NCBI GenBank assembly: GCA_017553785.1
Contig: JAFZKD010000119.1
Location: forward strand, 1-64,000
Length of the DNA stretch: 64,000 nt
Direction of reading: 5' to 3'
Source: Muribaculaceae bacterium
GTDB taxonomy: Bacteria; Bacteroidota; Bacteroidia; Bacteroidales; Muribaculaceae
Part shown: one piece after another, positions 1 through 9,899 of the stretch
Numbering within the stretch: the first letter of the stretch is position 1
How the letters are laid out: each line of letters starts with the position of its first letter
Notes under the pieces: generated by a model
Database searches by the model: none
The model's input: only the letters and a program-made list of their open reading frames with translations
Told to the model about the DNA's origin: nothing
Program-made: the position numbers and the translations under genes

Positions 1-10
1 ACTATTTTTT

Positions 11-40
11 ATTGGTTTTGTTAATGTGTTTTTACTTTTG
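11..40 (+). promoter_or_regulatory. Bacteroidetes-type promoter for the leucine-rich-repeat gene
   Basis: A -7 box TACTTTTG at 33-40 matches TAnnTTTG and has an ATTG -33 candidate at 11-14 with an 18-nt spacer. It would give a leader of roughly 120 nt before the ATG at 163. The leader is AT-rich with no clear Shine-Dalgarno site, as is normal in this phylum. Confidence 0.5.
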
Positions 41-162
41 CAAGTTGAAATTAATGAGAGAGACAACCATTCTAGTTGAGCATTCCTCACATTGCTTTCT
101 TTTAGAAAGTGCACTTACAACAAATTGTATTTTGATTCTAATTTAAATAATTCTTAGTTATT

Positions 163-1107
163 ATGAAAAAACTATTACTAACACGAGTTTGTTTGGCCAT
201 GCTGCTTGCGCTCCTGGGCACAGGCCAAGCTATGGCCACCGTAACACTCAATTCCACCAATTTTCCTGACAATGCGTTCAGGAATGCTGTAGCAACAGCA
301 GCGGGCGTCAGCGACGGTGGCTCGTTCAACGAGGCGACACTCACCACGCTGGACGTGTCGGGAAAGGGCATCCAAAGCGTCAAAGGTGTTGAATTGCTCA
401 CCGCCCTGACAAAGTTTGTTGCCGCGAACAACGACATCCAGTTTGCGAACTTCACAAACAATCCTCATTTGGAATGGCTTGACCTGAGTTACAATGATGA
501 CCTGCAAGGTTTTAACTCGACTGCAGGAAGTGGAACGGCATCCAATCACTGGATTACCTTGACCAATAATATGCCGTTGACGCATCTGGATTTGTCCAAC
601 TGCAACATCGGCTATTTTGTAGCTATTTATAATGGCTACCATATCACTTCGCTGACATGGCTCAGTCTTGCCAATAATCCCGCAATGGCTGGCTGGTCTA
701 ACGGAATCGCAGTCCAGACAGGCCTGGTGTACTGTGACTTAACCAACACAGCACAGACCTCTAGCAGTCTTGCTTTTACGGCCAGCCATAACAAGTTGGA
801 GACCTTGATTCTGAAGAACAATAGCAGCTTTGGTTACAGCAGTTGTATCCAACATCTGAGCGCCCTTAAATATTTGGACATCAGCAACTGTGATATCTAC
901 TTCCGTGAAGGCTCATCACCTTATTATCTTTTACACTATCTGACGCCTTCCAACAACCCCAACCTTGAGACACTGCTGGCTAGCAACTCCAAGATGGGTA
1001 CGAATACCGAAGGTTTGAGCAATTTCCCGAAACTGAAAACTGTGGACATATCGGGTAATCCTGGTGTGACCCAGTTCTGGGTGAATCAGTGCCCTATGCT
1101 CGAGTAA
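163..1107 (+). CDS. Leucine-rich-repeat surface protein, 5' fragment ending at a premature TAA
   Basis: The ATG at 163 opens with a signal peptide (MKKLLLTR, a hydrophobic core, then a GQAMA-type cleavage site). The rest is leucine-rich repeats with recurring LxxLDLS/LKxLDISNC units. Translation stops at TAA (1105-1107) in the middle of a repeat, and the same frame continues without any shift for another 1,377 codons with the same repeat type. As it stands it would encode a secreted 314-residue truncated protein lacking the C-terminal sorting region. I read this as the front part of one large gene spanning 163-5241 (about 1,691 residues) that has taken a single nonsense change. LRR proteins of this kind in Bacteroidales are exported surface proteins, with binding roles inferred rather than shown here. 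Confidence 0.8.
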   Translation: MKKLLLTRVCLAMLLALLGTGQAMATVTLNSTNFPDNAFRNAVATAAGVSDGGSFNEATLTTLDVSGKGIQSVKGVELLTALTKFVAANNDIQFANFTNNPHLEWLDLSYNDDLQGFNSTAGSGTASNHWITLTNNMPLTHLDLSNCNIGYFVAIYNGYHITSLTWLSLANNPAMAGWSNGIAVQTGLVYCDLTNTAQTSSSLAFTASHNKLETLILKNNSSFGYSSCIQHLSALKYLDISNCDIYFREGSSPYYLLHYLTPSNNPNLETLLASNSKMGTNTEGLSNFPKLKTVDISGNPGVTQFWVNQCPMLE

Positions 1108-2530
1108 GTGGATATCACTGGTTGCTCGGGGCTCACTTATTTGAATCTGATTGAAGACAACCTGCCTCCCAGTGGCGGTTTCACGCTTGAAACCGGCTCA
1201 ACAAACTATTCGTCGCTTGTTACGGTTTCACTCAATGACAATCGGTATGGTTCGGTGGGCGATGCGATGAGCGACTTGAGCGGCATCAATTCATTGAAGA
1301 ACCTCTACCTTGAAAATAACAGCGGCTTCAATGGATTGGACTACACCATGTCGGCAAGTGATTGTGGTCAATTGGAGGGATTGGACCTCGGGAAAAACGG
1401 CTTCAAGAGCTTTAAGGCCGAGAGTCTGCCATCTTCACTGACCACACTGCTTCTTGGCAACAGCACAACATTGGAAAGCGTTGAAATCCATAATGCTGCC
1501 GGGTTGACAAGCCTGGGTACAGTTAATGGCTTGGGTGCAAGTAATGGCCTGTACCTGCTGAATGATCCGCTATTGACTCACCTCGACCTTGAGAGCATCA
1601 GCAGCCCGCTAGGTGTGAGCGCACTTAGCAATGTGACCGCGTTGACCTACTTGAACCTAGGCAACACGGGGCAAGCCCAAACCAGTACCTTGGGATTGAC
1701 ATCCTCTCATACCAATCTTGAAACGCTCATCCTGAAGGGTAACAGCAGTTTCGGTTACAGCAGCAGTATCCAGTACTTGAGCGCCCTCAAGTATCTGGAC
1801 ATCAGTAATTGCGACATCTTTTTCCGCACCGGCGGTTTGCTTGACTATCTCACACCGAGCAACAACCCCAACCTGGAAACCCTGTTGTGCAGCAACTCAA
1901 GGCTTGGAACAAGGACCGAAGGTCTTGACGGCTTCACCAACCTGAAAACCGTTGATGTATCAAATAATGTCACAAGTGGCACCATTGACATGACCCAATT
2001 CTGGGTAAACGGCAGCCCATTGCTGGAGCAGCTCGATATCAGCGGTGATACTGAACTGACCTACCTGAAACTGAACAATGACAACCTGCCCCGCAATAAC
2101 TTCACACTGATTGGTGGCGATGACTGTACCGCATTGAACAGCCTGTACCTGAACGGCAACAATTATGGCTCGGTAAGTGCCGCAACCAGTGACTTCAACA
2201 GCATTCCCGGGCTCGCCTTCCTATATTTACAAAACAATAGCGGATTTGCTGGCGGTCCTTTGACCCTTGAAGCCAACGATTGCGGAAGCCTTACCGGTCT
2301 GGACCTGGGCAATAATGGATTCACGAGTTTTAGAGCCCCCAGCCTGCCCTCTACCTTGTCGGCGCTCATGCTGGGCAAGAACCCGAGCATGACGCGCTTG
2401 GAGATGCATAACAACCCTGGCATCACCAAGATGACAGCCGATACCATTATGAGTGCCGGTAGCGGCCTGTACCTGCTGGGTAATACCGCTTTGACTTATA
2501 TGGACATCAGCGGTGACAGCACCCAATGCA
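700..2530 (+). repeat. Intragenic tandem duplication of about 0.92 kb in the LRR gene
   Basis: Two consecutive blocks, roughly 700-1620 and 1621-2530, encode matching protein segments about 307 residues apart. Shared landmarks are LETLILK-NSSFGYSS-IQ, ALKYLDISNCDI, YLTPSNNPNLETLL, TQFWVN and GLYLL. The copies differ by small indels and many substitutions, so the duplication is old. The premature stop lies in the first copy. Confidence 0.8.
1105..1107 (+). other. In-frame nonsense codon splitting the LRR gene
   Basis: The codon after ...PMLE is TAA. The equivalent place in the downstream repeat copy (2029-2031) reads CAG (Gln) in ...PLLEQLDIS. A single C-to-T change in a CAA codon would explain it. 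The frame on both sides is uninterrupted. Confidence 0.85.
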
Positions 2531-5241
2531 ACTACTTCCAGCGCATCGGTAACAACTTCTCACTGCAAGGTGTTCCCATCGACACCATCAGGGGTCAGTA
2601 CAACAAATTCTACACTTTCAGGAACCTGACCACTGTGCCGGGTGGCCAGTATGAGGTCTGCCGTAGGAGCAATTATGCCTATAGCGTATCCGACACGTTG
2701 CCTTCACCACGATACTACTATTCGGCATTTTGGCCGACCATGGTTGCTCGAGTGGATAGCGCCTCTCTTGAGCAGTTGCCCAACCTCAAATATCTCGACT
2801 TGAGCCACTGCCAGCTAAAAGACTCGGTATATCTGCACAAGAACACCGAATTGCGCTATCTCGACGTGAGCCACAACCGCACCATCAAGCGCTACACGTC
2901 TTCACAGGACAAGGGTGCTGGCTACAGAGCATCCATCCCGGCCCACAGCACTTATAATCATGACTATCCTGATTACAAGAAATACTTATGGCTGGTTGAC
3001 ACCGTCCCCCAATACCCCTACAGGCAACACGCCTATGACCAGGAGTACTACACGATGGACTACAACGACACCACAGGCTTGTATATCCTCGACCTCATGG
3101 ATAATGACAAACTGGAGTACCTTGACATCAGTTACACGGGTATCGAACAGACAGCGTTGACGCATTGCCACGTTTCCAATGCCCGCTTCATCTGGATCCA
3201 AGACCTGCACAACCTTAAATATTTTTACGCCGACTATAACGGTATGCGTTCAATGGGTGTCGGTACGCTGAACGGCAAGCATCATCAGGAAGCCCTCAAA
3301 TCTCTTGAAAGGCTATCGGTAATCGGTATGCGCGGAGCCGATGTGACCACCATGCAGGGTTCCATGAACTTCCTGAACAACGGCAGGTGTCCTAATCTCC
3401 ACTATGTCAATGTCTCATATTCTGATTTTGACTCTATCGGTGTCCATAACCCGAACATCGATACGCTCATCGTCAGGGGCAACCCACTTCATTACATCGA
3501 TGTTCAAGATGTGCCGGCCATCACCTATATTGATGCCCGAGAGTGCGCCTTTAAGCAACGAGGTTATGACCCTGAAACCCATAAAACCGTCGCCATCCCC
3601 GACACCCTCACCCAGAGGTTCAAATGGACCTATTACGACCGCGTTCCGCCAGTTACCATCGACTCCACAAGGTTAATTACGATGAACGGTGCCCGTATTG
3701 GCGGCGTTTACACTGGTGCCATCACGACGCCCTATAGCGGCTTGAGAGGCATCCGTGCCCACCATCGCCCCGAGTTGACGACTGTACTGGTCAACAACTG
3801 CAATGCGCTGACTGACGTGTATTGCCACTTTGATCCCAAGCTGACGAAAATTACCGGTTTTGATGACCTGGCCTATCCCAAAGACTCGGTAGACTTGGCA
3901 TTGGGATACGGTGCTGATGCTGACTCTCTCAACCTTGTTTGGGTGAATGACGATCCCTCGCTCATCGAATTGAACCTGACAAAGAACGACAACCTGCACT
4001 ACCTGCATGCCTACAATGACAAGGCGCTTGGTGATGCGCTTGGTGGTAGTGGAATGAATCTGAAAGAGAACACCAATCTCATTTCGGCCTGGGTATCCAA
4101 TTCAAACTTGAAGAGATTCCATAACGAAGCCTACCAGACACTTGACACGCTCAAGATTTGGCAGAACCCAGAACTGAGCAGTCTTGATGTATCACAGAAT
4201 TCCGCACTCAAATGGTTTGATTTGCGAAATTGCATGATTAGAGACTTAGACGTCAGCAATAACAGTCAACTCACTTACTTCGACTGCAGCAACATGGATA
4301 GCATCGGTGCGGGATGGAACACGTTCAATAACTACGGATTTGAGATGCCTGCCGCTGTTCCTACCTCTATGAGCCAGCCAGGCAAAAACAGCATCGCCGA
4401 CCTCCATTTCAACAGCACCAACCTACAAGTTGTCAAGGCCGACAACAATGACCTGTACTGCATGACCGGTCTAAAGAACAACAATGACCTTCACACGCTC
4501 ACATACAGCTATAACCACATCAACGCTATTGACCTGAGAGGTTGCGGTAACATCCAGAATTATAATTGTTACCACAATGTGAGGGGTGTTTTCACGGGTG
4601 AACTGGCTCAATGGGAGACCAGAGATGAAAACAATGAGATCAACACCAACTCCATGTATTACCTGCAACTGGTGCAAAATGCTGGAGACGCACTTCCAGG
4701 ACATGACACATTCCTGGGTCACAAATGCGGACACGACACGATTGCAGGCGCCAACAACCAAGGATACATGAGGCAGTTAGAAGATGACGGTTTTGATCCT
4801 GATAAGGTCATCACGTTCACCGTCAACGCTTCACCGATTTATGTGGGAACAAGGGATAACAATAACGCTCCAAGGAGAGCAGACACGACCCTTGGCCCTG
4901 ACTCACAAATCGATACCAACAAAATTTATGGCAGAATCACTGTTGTCAGAAAGTATGACCCCGAACGCAACTACATTGAGTACCTCTATGATGACGGCCG
5001 TCCCGCATCCAGCACGCAAAAGAGCGGCGGCGGTTCGGCATTTGGTCTTGGTTGGGCTCCACCCGGAGAACCCACATCGGTTGAAGAGACCACACAAGAC
5101 GGTCTGGCCCAGCCCGATGTAGTAAGCGAACGCTATTATGACTCGAGCGGCATTGAACACAGCGAACCAATTCAAGGCTTGAACATCATTGTTCGTCAAA
5201 TGAGTGACGGCTCCACACAGACCATTAAAGTCATGAAATAG
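1108..5241 (+). pseudogene. Leucine-rich-repeat surface protein, 3' part with T9SS-like C-terminal sorting domain
   Basis: This open frame continues the gene that starts at 163. The only start at its beginning is a GTG inside a repeat, with no promoter, leader or signal peptide, so it is unlikely to be an independent gene. It carries many LRR units (LxxLDLSHCQL, LRYLDVSHN, LKWFDLRNC), then a non-repeat region with a Pro/Gly/Ser stretch near residues 1290-1320. It ends in a region resembling type A T9SS sorting domains: a YYDSSG strand followed by GLNIIVRQMSDG and a basic TIKVMK end. Known biology: such C-terminal domains direct export through the type IX system and anchoring to the surface, and PorQ of that system is encoded at 17479-18510. 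Intact over 1,377 codons, so the nonsense change is recent, tolerated by readthrough, or an assembly error. Confidence 0.7.
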
Positions 5242-5273
5242 CAGAGCCACTCATTATAATTAATAAAGAACTG

Positions 5274-5305
5274 CCAGGGGCGTCTCCGATTCGGGGCGCC
5301 CCTGG
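5274..5305 (+). terminator. Hairpin after the LRR gene
   Basis: A 9-bp perfect inverted repeat (CCAGGGGCG / CGCCCCTGG) at 5274-5282 and 5297-5305 lies 32 nt after the stop codon. The downstream T-tract is weak (TGCATTTC), so efficiency is uncertain. Confidence 0.55.
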
Positions 5306-5335
5306 TGCATTTCACGCAAAAGGCGCCCAAAGGAT

Positions 5336-5367
5336 ATTGCAGGGTTGGGAATAAATGTATACCTTTG
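5336..5367 (+). promoter_or_regulatory. Promoter of pdxA operon
   Basis: TACCTTTG at 5360-5367 is a perfect TAnnTTTG -7 box. ATTG at 5336-5339 is a -33 candidate with a 20-nt spacer. It sits 30 nt before the ATG at 5398. The same TACCTTTG core is used before the tRNA-Ser and ettA. Confidence 0.65.
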
Positions 5368-5397
5368 CAGTTTGAAATCAAAACGAGAACAACTATC

Positions 5398-6501
5398 ATG
5401 AGCGAGAACTATAACAAGCGATTAAAAATAGGCATCACTATCGGTGACACCAACGGAATAGGTATTGAAGTGGCTTTCAAGGCAGTGGGAATACCTGAAA
5501 TGATGGAGATGTGCATCCCCGTCATCTATGGCTCCAGCAAGGTCGTGAGCTATCATCGCAACGCATGCAACTTGCCCAACCTTCAAATCTATCATACTAA
5601 AAGCGCCGACAACATTAAAGACAACATGCCTAACCTTGTGGAGTGCATTGACCAAGACATCAAGATAGAACTTGGCCATCCAAGCAAACAAGCAGGTATG
5701 GCAGCATTCCAAGTTCTTGAATCGGCTGTGCACGACCTCAAGAACGGGCTTATTGACGTGCTTGTCACCGCTCCCATCAGTAAAGAGAACATCCAAAGCG
5801 AGCAGTTCAGGTTCCCAGGACACACTGAGTATCTTGAGAGCGCTGCAGGTGAAGGAAATAAGGCATTAATGATCCTGTGTACCAACGATCTGAGGGTGGC
5901 TTTGGTGACTAACCACCTTCCTATCACACAAGTGCCAACAGTTCTTTCAACAGATCTCATCCGAGAGAAGCTGCGGCTGTTCAACACGTCACTGAAACGC
6001 GACTTCAATATCGGCACCCCACGCATCGCCGTCCTGGCCCTCAACCCTCACGCTGGAGAGAATGGCATATTGGGATCAGAAGAACAAGAAATCATCTTAC
6101 CCGCTATGCTGCAATCCCTGGACGAAGAAGGGATTCAATGCTTTGGACCATACGCAGCCGACGGGTTCTTTGGAGCAAGGCAATACCGACGATTTGACGG
6201 CGTGCTCGCCATGTACCACGACCAAGGCCTAGCGCCCTTCAAGACCATCGCCATGGACGAGGGCGTGAACTTCACGGCAGGCTTGCCCATCGTGAGAACG
6301 AGTCCTGACCATGGAACAGGCTATGACATCGCCGGACAGGGAATTGCCAACGAATCATCGATGCGCCATGCCATATACATGGCAATCGACATCTACCGCA
6401 ACAGGGTAAGATATGACGAGTCTCGCCAGAATCCGCTCCCCAAGCTGTTTCAAGACCGTGGACGCGATAACGTGAAACTCGACCTCACAAAAACCGAATA
6501 A
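5398..6501 (+). CDS. pdxA: 4-hydroxythreonine-4-phosphate dehydrogenase PdxA
   Basis: 367 residues, the usual PdxA size. It oxidises 4-phosphohydroxy-L-threonine in the DXP-dependent route to pyridoxal phosphate, in the cytoplasm with NAD+ and a divalent metal. Visible signatures are IGITIGDTNGIG at the N terminus, VTAPISKENIQ, FPGHTEYL, and the metal/substrate segments LNPHAGENG, MYHDQGLAPFKT and RTSPDHGTGYDIAG. The frame is open upstream to 5305, but I chose the ATG at 5398 because it directly precedes the conserved N terminus and follows the -7 box at 5360-5367. It leads a co-directional group with the HAD and nucleotidyltransferase genes (gaps of 18 and 33 nt), so an operon is likely. Confidence 0.95.
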   Translation: MSENYNKRLKIGITIGDTNGIGIEVAFKAVGIPEMMEMCIPVIYGSSKVVSYHRNACNLPNLQIYHTKSADNIKDNMPNLVECIDQDIKIELGHPSKQAGMAAFQVLESAVHDLKNGLIDVLVTAPISKENIQSEQFRFPGHTEYLESAAGEGNKALMILCTNDLRVALVTNHLPITQVPTVLSTDLIREKLRLFNTSLKRDFNIGTPRIAVLALNPHAGENGILGSEEQEIILPAMLQSLDEEGIQCFGPYAADGFFGARQYRRFDGVLAMYHDQGLAPFKTIAMDEGVNFTAGLPIVRTSPDHGTGYDIAGQGIANESSMRHAIYMAIDIYRNRVRYDESRQNPLPKLFQDRGRDNVKLDLTKTE

Positions 6502-6519
6502 CGCAATACCGGCACCACA

Positions 6520-7245
6520 ATGATAAAGGGAATCATCTTTGATTACGGTGGAACTCTAGACAGCCGAGGCGTTCACTGGAGCGAAGTGCTGTGGGAAGGA
6601 TATCAGCAGGCACAAGTGCCCATCGACAAGGACACATTCAGGAATATCTATGTTGAGGGAGAACGCGCCCTGGCAAAAAACCGTATTATTCTCCCCCATG
6701 ATGACTTTCATGAGCTACTGCGCAAAAAAGTGGCGCTTGAACTCAGCTATTTGCCCGAAAGGCCTTCAGAGACAACTGAATTCCAGTGGGTGGAAAAAAT
6801 CGCCGGATACTGTGACAACTCGGCACGCGCCTGCATCAATGAAGCCCGACCCACGCTGGAACAGTTGAGTGAGCGATTCCCGATGATGCTGGTCAGCAAC
6901 TTTTATGGTAACATTGACGAAGTGTTGCACGCCTACGGTATACGGCACCTGTTCAAAGGCATTATTGAAAGTTCCGTTGTCGGCATACGAAAACCCAACC
7001 CCACGCTTTTTCGTTTAGGAGTTGATGCCTTGGAACTTGAACCAGATGAAGTGCTAGTGGTGGGCGATAGCCTGCGCAAGGACATTGAACCGGCTGAGCG
7101 CTTAGGGTGTCATGTTTTATGGCTTAAAGGGAAAGGCTGGACTGACGAAGAAGACCAGCAAACACACCCTCACACAATCACCCGCATAGTACAAGTTCCG
7201 GAATGGCTTGAGAAAGAAGGTCAATCCGATAACGACCTTATTTGA
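6520..7245 (+). CDS. HAD-superfamily hydrolase
   Basis: 241 residues with a HAD fold. Motif I is FDYGGTLD near residue 7 (nucleophile Asp followed at +2 by Gly rather than Asp), motif II is LVSNFYGN, motif III the KPNPTLF lysine, and motif IV VVGDSLRKDIEPAERLG. Enzymes of this class remove phosphate from small metabolites; the DxGG form of motif I is seen in part of the family. It lies between pdxA and a nucleotidyltransferase, 1.1 kb before inositol-phosphate synthase. A role as an inositol- or lipid-phosphate phosphatase in that pathway is possible but is inference from position only. A pyridoxine-5-phosphate phosphatase role next to pdxA is an equally fair guess. Confidence 0.85.
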   Translation: MIKGIIFDYGGTLDSRGVHWSEVLWEGYQQAQVPIDKDTFRNIYVEGERALAKNRIILPHDDFHELLRKKVALELSYLPERPSETTEFQWVEKIAGYCDNSARACINEARPTLEQLSERFPMMLVSNFYGNIDEVLHAYGIRHLFKGIIESSVVGIRKPNPTLFRLGVDALELEPDEVLVVGDSLRKDIEPAERLGCHVLWLKGKGWTDEEDQQTHPHTITRIVQVPEWLEKEGQSDNDLI

Positions 7246-7278
7246 AAGATGTGAACATTAAATATAACAGTAGCTAAA

Positions 7279-7983
7279 ATGAATTATGCGATAATAGCTG
7301 CGGGCGAAGGCTCGCGACTTGCCCAAGAAGGCATATCCAAGCCCAAGCCCCTCGTTGAGTTGCAAGGCGAACCCATGATTGGTCGGCTCATCAACATCAT
7401 GCTGAGATGCAATGCCGAGAGCATAAGCATTATCGTCAATGAACACATGACAGAAGTGAGAGAGTATCTCGAAGCCCTTGAGTTGCCCATACCTCTCAAT
7501 TTAGTTGTCAAAACCACACCAAGTTCGATGCACAGCCTGTGGCATCTGAGTCACAAGATACCTGCCGGTAAATTCTGTTTGACTACGGTCGACACCATTT
7601 TCCGTGAAAAGGATTTTAAAGGCTATATAGATGCATTTGAGGCCGATGAGATCCATGACGGCATGTGGGCCGTGACGCCATTTGTTGATGACGAGAAACC
7701 GCTCTGGGTAGAGGTTGACGATGAGATGAACATTATCGCCATCAGAGACAATAGGTGGAAAAGCGCAAAATATGTTTCAGGCGGCATCTATGCGATGACC
7801 AACGATGCATTCCCCGTCCTCAACGAGTGCATTGAACAAGGAATTAGCCGCATGCGCAATTTCCAGCGCGCCTTAGTTAAGGCCAAAAAACATCTTCAGG
7901 CCTACAGCATCGACAAGATTGTTGACGTGGATCACGCAGATGACATCGCAACCGCCGAAGCGTTCCTCAACGCCGCCGATTAA
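7279..7983 (+). CDS. Nucleotidyltransferase of the sugar-nucleotide family, possibly inositol-1-phosphate cytidylyltransferase
   Basis: 234 residues with an NTP-transferase fold. The N terminus AIIAAGEGSRLAQEG-SKPKPL is the nucleotide-binding loop with the conserved Lys, followed by GEPMIGRLI. TTVDTIF holds the likely metal-binding Asp, and VDVDHADDIATAEAFL is typical of the C-terminal end. Families with this shape couple CTP, UTP or GTP to sugar or alcohol phosphates. Because inositol-phosphate synthase follows and a CDP-alcohol phosphotransferase lies at 15090, CTP:inositol-1-phosphate cytidylyltransferase is a reasonable hypothesis, as in the archaeal IPCT/DIPPS pathway. Other substrates (choline-P, sugar-1-P) cannot be excluded. 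It starts 33 nt after the HAD gene. Confidence 0.8.
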   Translation: MNYAIIAAGEGSRLAQEGISKPKPLVELQGEPMIGRLINIMLRCNAESISIIVNEHMTEVREYLEALELPIPLNLVVKTTPSSMHSLWHLSHKIPAGKFCLTTVDTIFREKDFKGYIDAFEADEIHDGMWAVTPFVDDEKPLWVEVDDEMNIIAIRDNRWKSAKYVSGGIYAMTNDAFPVLNECIEQGISRMRNFQRALVKAKKHLQAYSIDKIVDVDHADDIATAEAFLNAAD

Positions 7984-8371
7984 CCAATCAGACATTTCCT
8001 CTCTCTGCCATCAAAAGCAACAAATAAACAGATTATAACAGATAATCTAAAAAAATGTTACAAGAGCGAATGAAGGAGTAAAAACAACCGATATTTGACC
8101 AAAATTGGAGAAAATATCATGAGGTAGGCTTAGCATGATTTAACAATTTAAATACTATTAAGTATTGGTTTTTAGTATTTTTATATATTTTGGTCAATAA
8201 TTAACTGTTTTTTGATATTTTTTTACGTTCTTTCGTTTCCCAATTTAAAAAAAGGCAGTAATTTAGCGCCGTTTTTCGCAAGAGAAAATATTGCGGTAAA
8301 ACGTTTTTCACAAAAATGTGTTATTTTATTCGTCAATAACCTGAACATTAACTGTAATATACTACAAAATT
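7984..8371 (+). other. AT-rich 388-nt intergenic region before inositol-phosphate synthase
   Basis: No open frame is supported here. The stretch is strongly AT-rich with runs of T and A and a near-match TAATTTAG to a -7 box in the second half. It probably holds the promoter and a long leader of the gene at 8372, but I see no confident complete promoter or riboswitch fold. Confidence 0.4.
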
Positions 8372-9679
8372 ATGGCAAAAGAAATCGTTAAGCCCGCTAC
8401 CGGCAAATTAGGTATTATGGTAGTAGGATTGGGTGCTGTGAGCACCACCTTCATGACTGGTGTTATGATGGCCCGCAAGGGTCTTGCAAAGCCTGTAGGC
8501 AGCATGACACAGTATGACAAGATTCGTATTGGAAAAGGCGAAAACAAGAAGTATTTGCATTATAATGAGATCGTTTCCATGCCCACGCTCGACGACATCG
8601 TTTTCGCAGCATGGGATGTGTTCCCTGAGAATGCTTATGAGAGTGCGCTCAACGCCGAGGTACTCAAAGAGAAGGACATCAACCCTGTTAAGGACGAGTT
8701 GTTGAAGATCAAGCCCATGAAGGCTGCCTTCGACAAGAACTACGCTAAACGTCTTGACGGTGACAACGTGAAACAGTGCAAGGACCGCTGGGACATGACC
8801 GAACAGGTTCGCGAAGACATCCGCAACTTCAAGAAAGAGACTGGTGTTGACCGCGTTGTTGTACTGTGGGCCGCATCGACCGAGATATATGTAGAGCCTG
8901 ACATGAAGTACCATGGCACTATCGCCGCTCTTGAGCAGGCAATGAAGGACAATGTGGTTGACAAAATTGCTCCCTCGATGTGCTATGCTTATGCAGCATT
9001 GATGGAAGACTGCCCCTTCATCATGGGCGCTCCCAACACCACCGTTGACATTCCCGCCATGTGGGAACTCTCGGAGAAGACCCAAGTGCCCATCGCAGGC
9101 AAGGACTTCAAGACCGGCCAAACTCTTGTAAAGAGTGGTTTCGCTCCCATCATCGGCACCCGCATGCTTGGCCTGAACGGCTGGTTCTCGACCAACATCC
9201 TCGGTAACCGTGACGGCCTCGTGCTTGACGAGCCCGCCAACTTCCGCACCAAGGAGGTCAGCAAGCTGTCAACGCTCGAGTCTATTCTTGTAGCTGACGA
9301 TCAGCCTGACCTGTACAGCGACTACTACCACAAGGTTCGCATCAACTACTATCCTCCCCGCAATGACAACAAGGAAGGTTGGGACAACATCGACATCTTT
9401 GGTTGGATGGGGTATCCCATGCAGATCAAGATCAACTTCCTGTGCCGTGATTCAATCCTGGCTGCTCCATTGTGCCTCGACTTGTGCTTACTCATGGATC
9501 TTGCTCACCGCGCCGGCCGTTACGGCACCCAGCGTTTCCTGAGCTTCTTCCTCAAAAGCCCGATGCACGACTACACCCAGGATGAGATTCCCGTTAACCA
9601 TCTCTTCCAGCAGTATGTCATGCTGAAGAACGCCATTCGTGAAATGGGTGGCTACGAGGCCGACGAAGAAATCGACTGA
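8372..9679 (+). CDS. Myo-inositol-1-phosphate (inositol-3-phosphate) synthase
   Basis: 435 residues, matching bacterial MIPS length. The enzyme converts glucose-6-phosphate to inositol phosphate with NAD+ in the cytoplasm, the committed step to inositol lipids. Signatures: an N-terminal Rossmann loop GLGAVSTTFMTG, then VLWAASTEIYVEP, the GAPNTTVDIPA stretch, the substrate segment GKDFKTGQTLVKSG with catalytic-type lysines, and LGLNGWFSTNILGNRDG. Long AT-rich leader upstream and its own hairpin terminator downstream make it a single-gene unit. Inositol lipids are known from gut Bacteroidetes, where MIPS clusters with phosphotransferase genes; here the candidate phosphotransferase is 5.4 kb away on the other strand. 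Confidence 0.94.
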   Translation: MAKEIVKPATGKLGIMVVGLGAVSTTFMTGVMMARKGLAKPVGSMTQYDKIRIGKGENKKYLHYNEIVSMPTLDDIVFAAWDVFPENAYESALNAEVLKEKDINPVKDELLKIKPMKAAFDKNYAKRLDGDNVKQCKDRWDMTEQVREDIRNFKKETGVDRVVVLWAASTEIYVEPDMKYHGTIAALEQAMKDNVVDKIAPSMCYAYAALMEDCPFIMGAPNTTVDIPAMWELSEKTQVPIAGKDFKTGQTLVKSGFAPIIGTRMLGLNGWFSTNILGNRDGLVLDEPANFRTKEVSKLSTLESILVADDQPDLYSDYYHKVRINYYPPRNDNKEGWDNIDIFGWMGYPMQIKINFLCRDSILAAPLCLDLCLLMDLAHRAGRYGTQRFLSFFLKSPMHDYTQDEIPVNHLFQQYVMLKNAIREMGGYEADEEID

Positions 9680-9703
9680 TCACAACACCGCAACCCATAT
9701 CTT

Positions 9704-9733
9704 GAAGCTGCTGCCAATCATGGTAGCAGCTTC
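9704..9733 (+). terminator. Rho-independent terminator of the inositol-phosphate synthase gene
   Basis: A 13-bp stem with one G-T pair (9704-9716 with 9721-9733, core GAAGCTGCT/AGCAGCTTC) and a 4-nt loop is followed by ATGGTTTTTG. It begins 24 nt after the stop codon. Confidence 0.8.
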
Positions 9734-9787
9734 ATGGTTTTTGAAAACATTTCTAAATATTTAATATAGTTTTTTTATATTGTTTCG

Positions 9788-9818
9788 TTTGTTTTTTAAT
9801 TGAATTGCACTAATTTTG
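9788..9818 (+). promoter_or_regulatory. Consensus promoter of the wzc-like gene
   Basis: TTTG at 9788-9791 and TAATTTTG at 9811-9818 are separated by exactly 19 nt, a full match to the Bacteroidetes sigma consensus. The leader to the ATG at 9900 is about 78 nt. Confidence 0.75.
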
Positions 9819-9899
9819 CACCGAATTATGTAGTTACGTGAATGTATTAGCACGTCACAGAATTAATATCCATAGATTTTTGAACAAAATTAGCTTATC

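Noticed and set aside
1108-1110. GTG as start of an independent second LRR gene
   Set aside because: It lies inside a repeat unit, with no promoter, signal peptide or leader; the frame is the direct continuation of the gene at 163.
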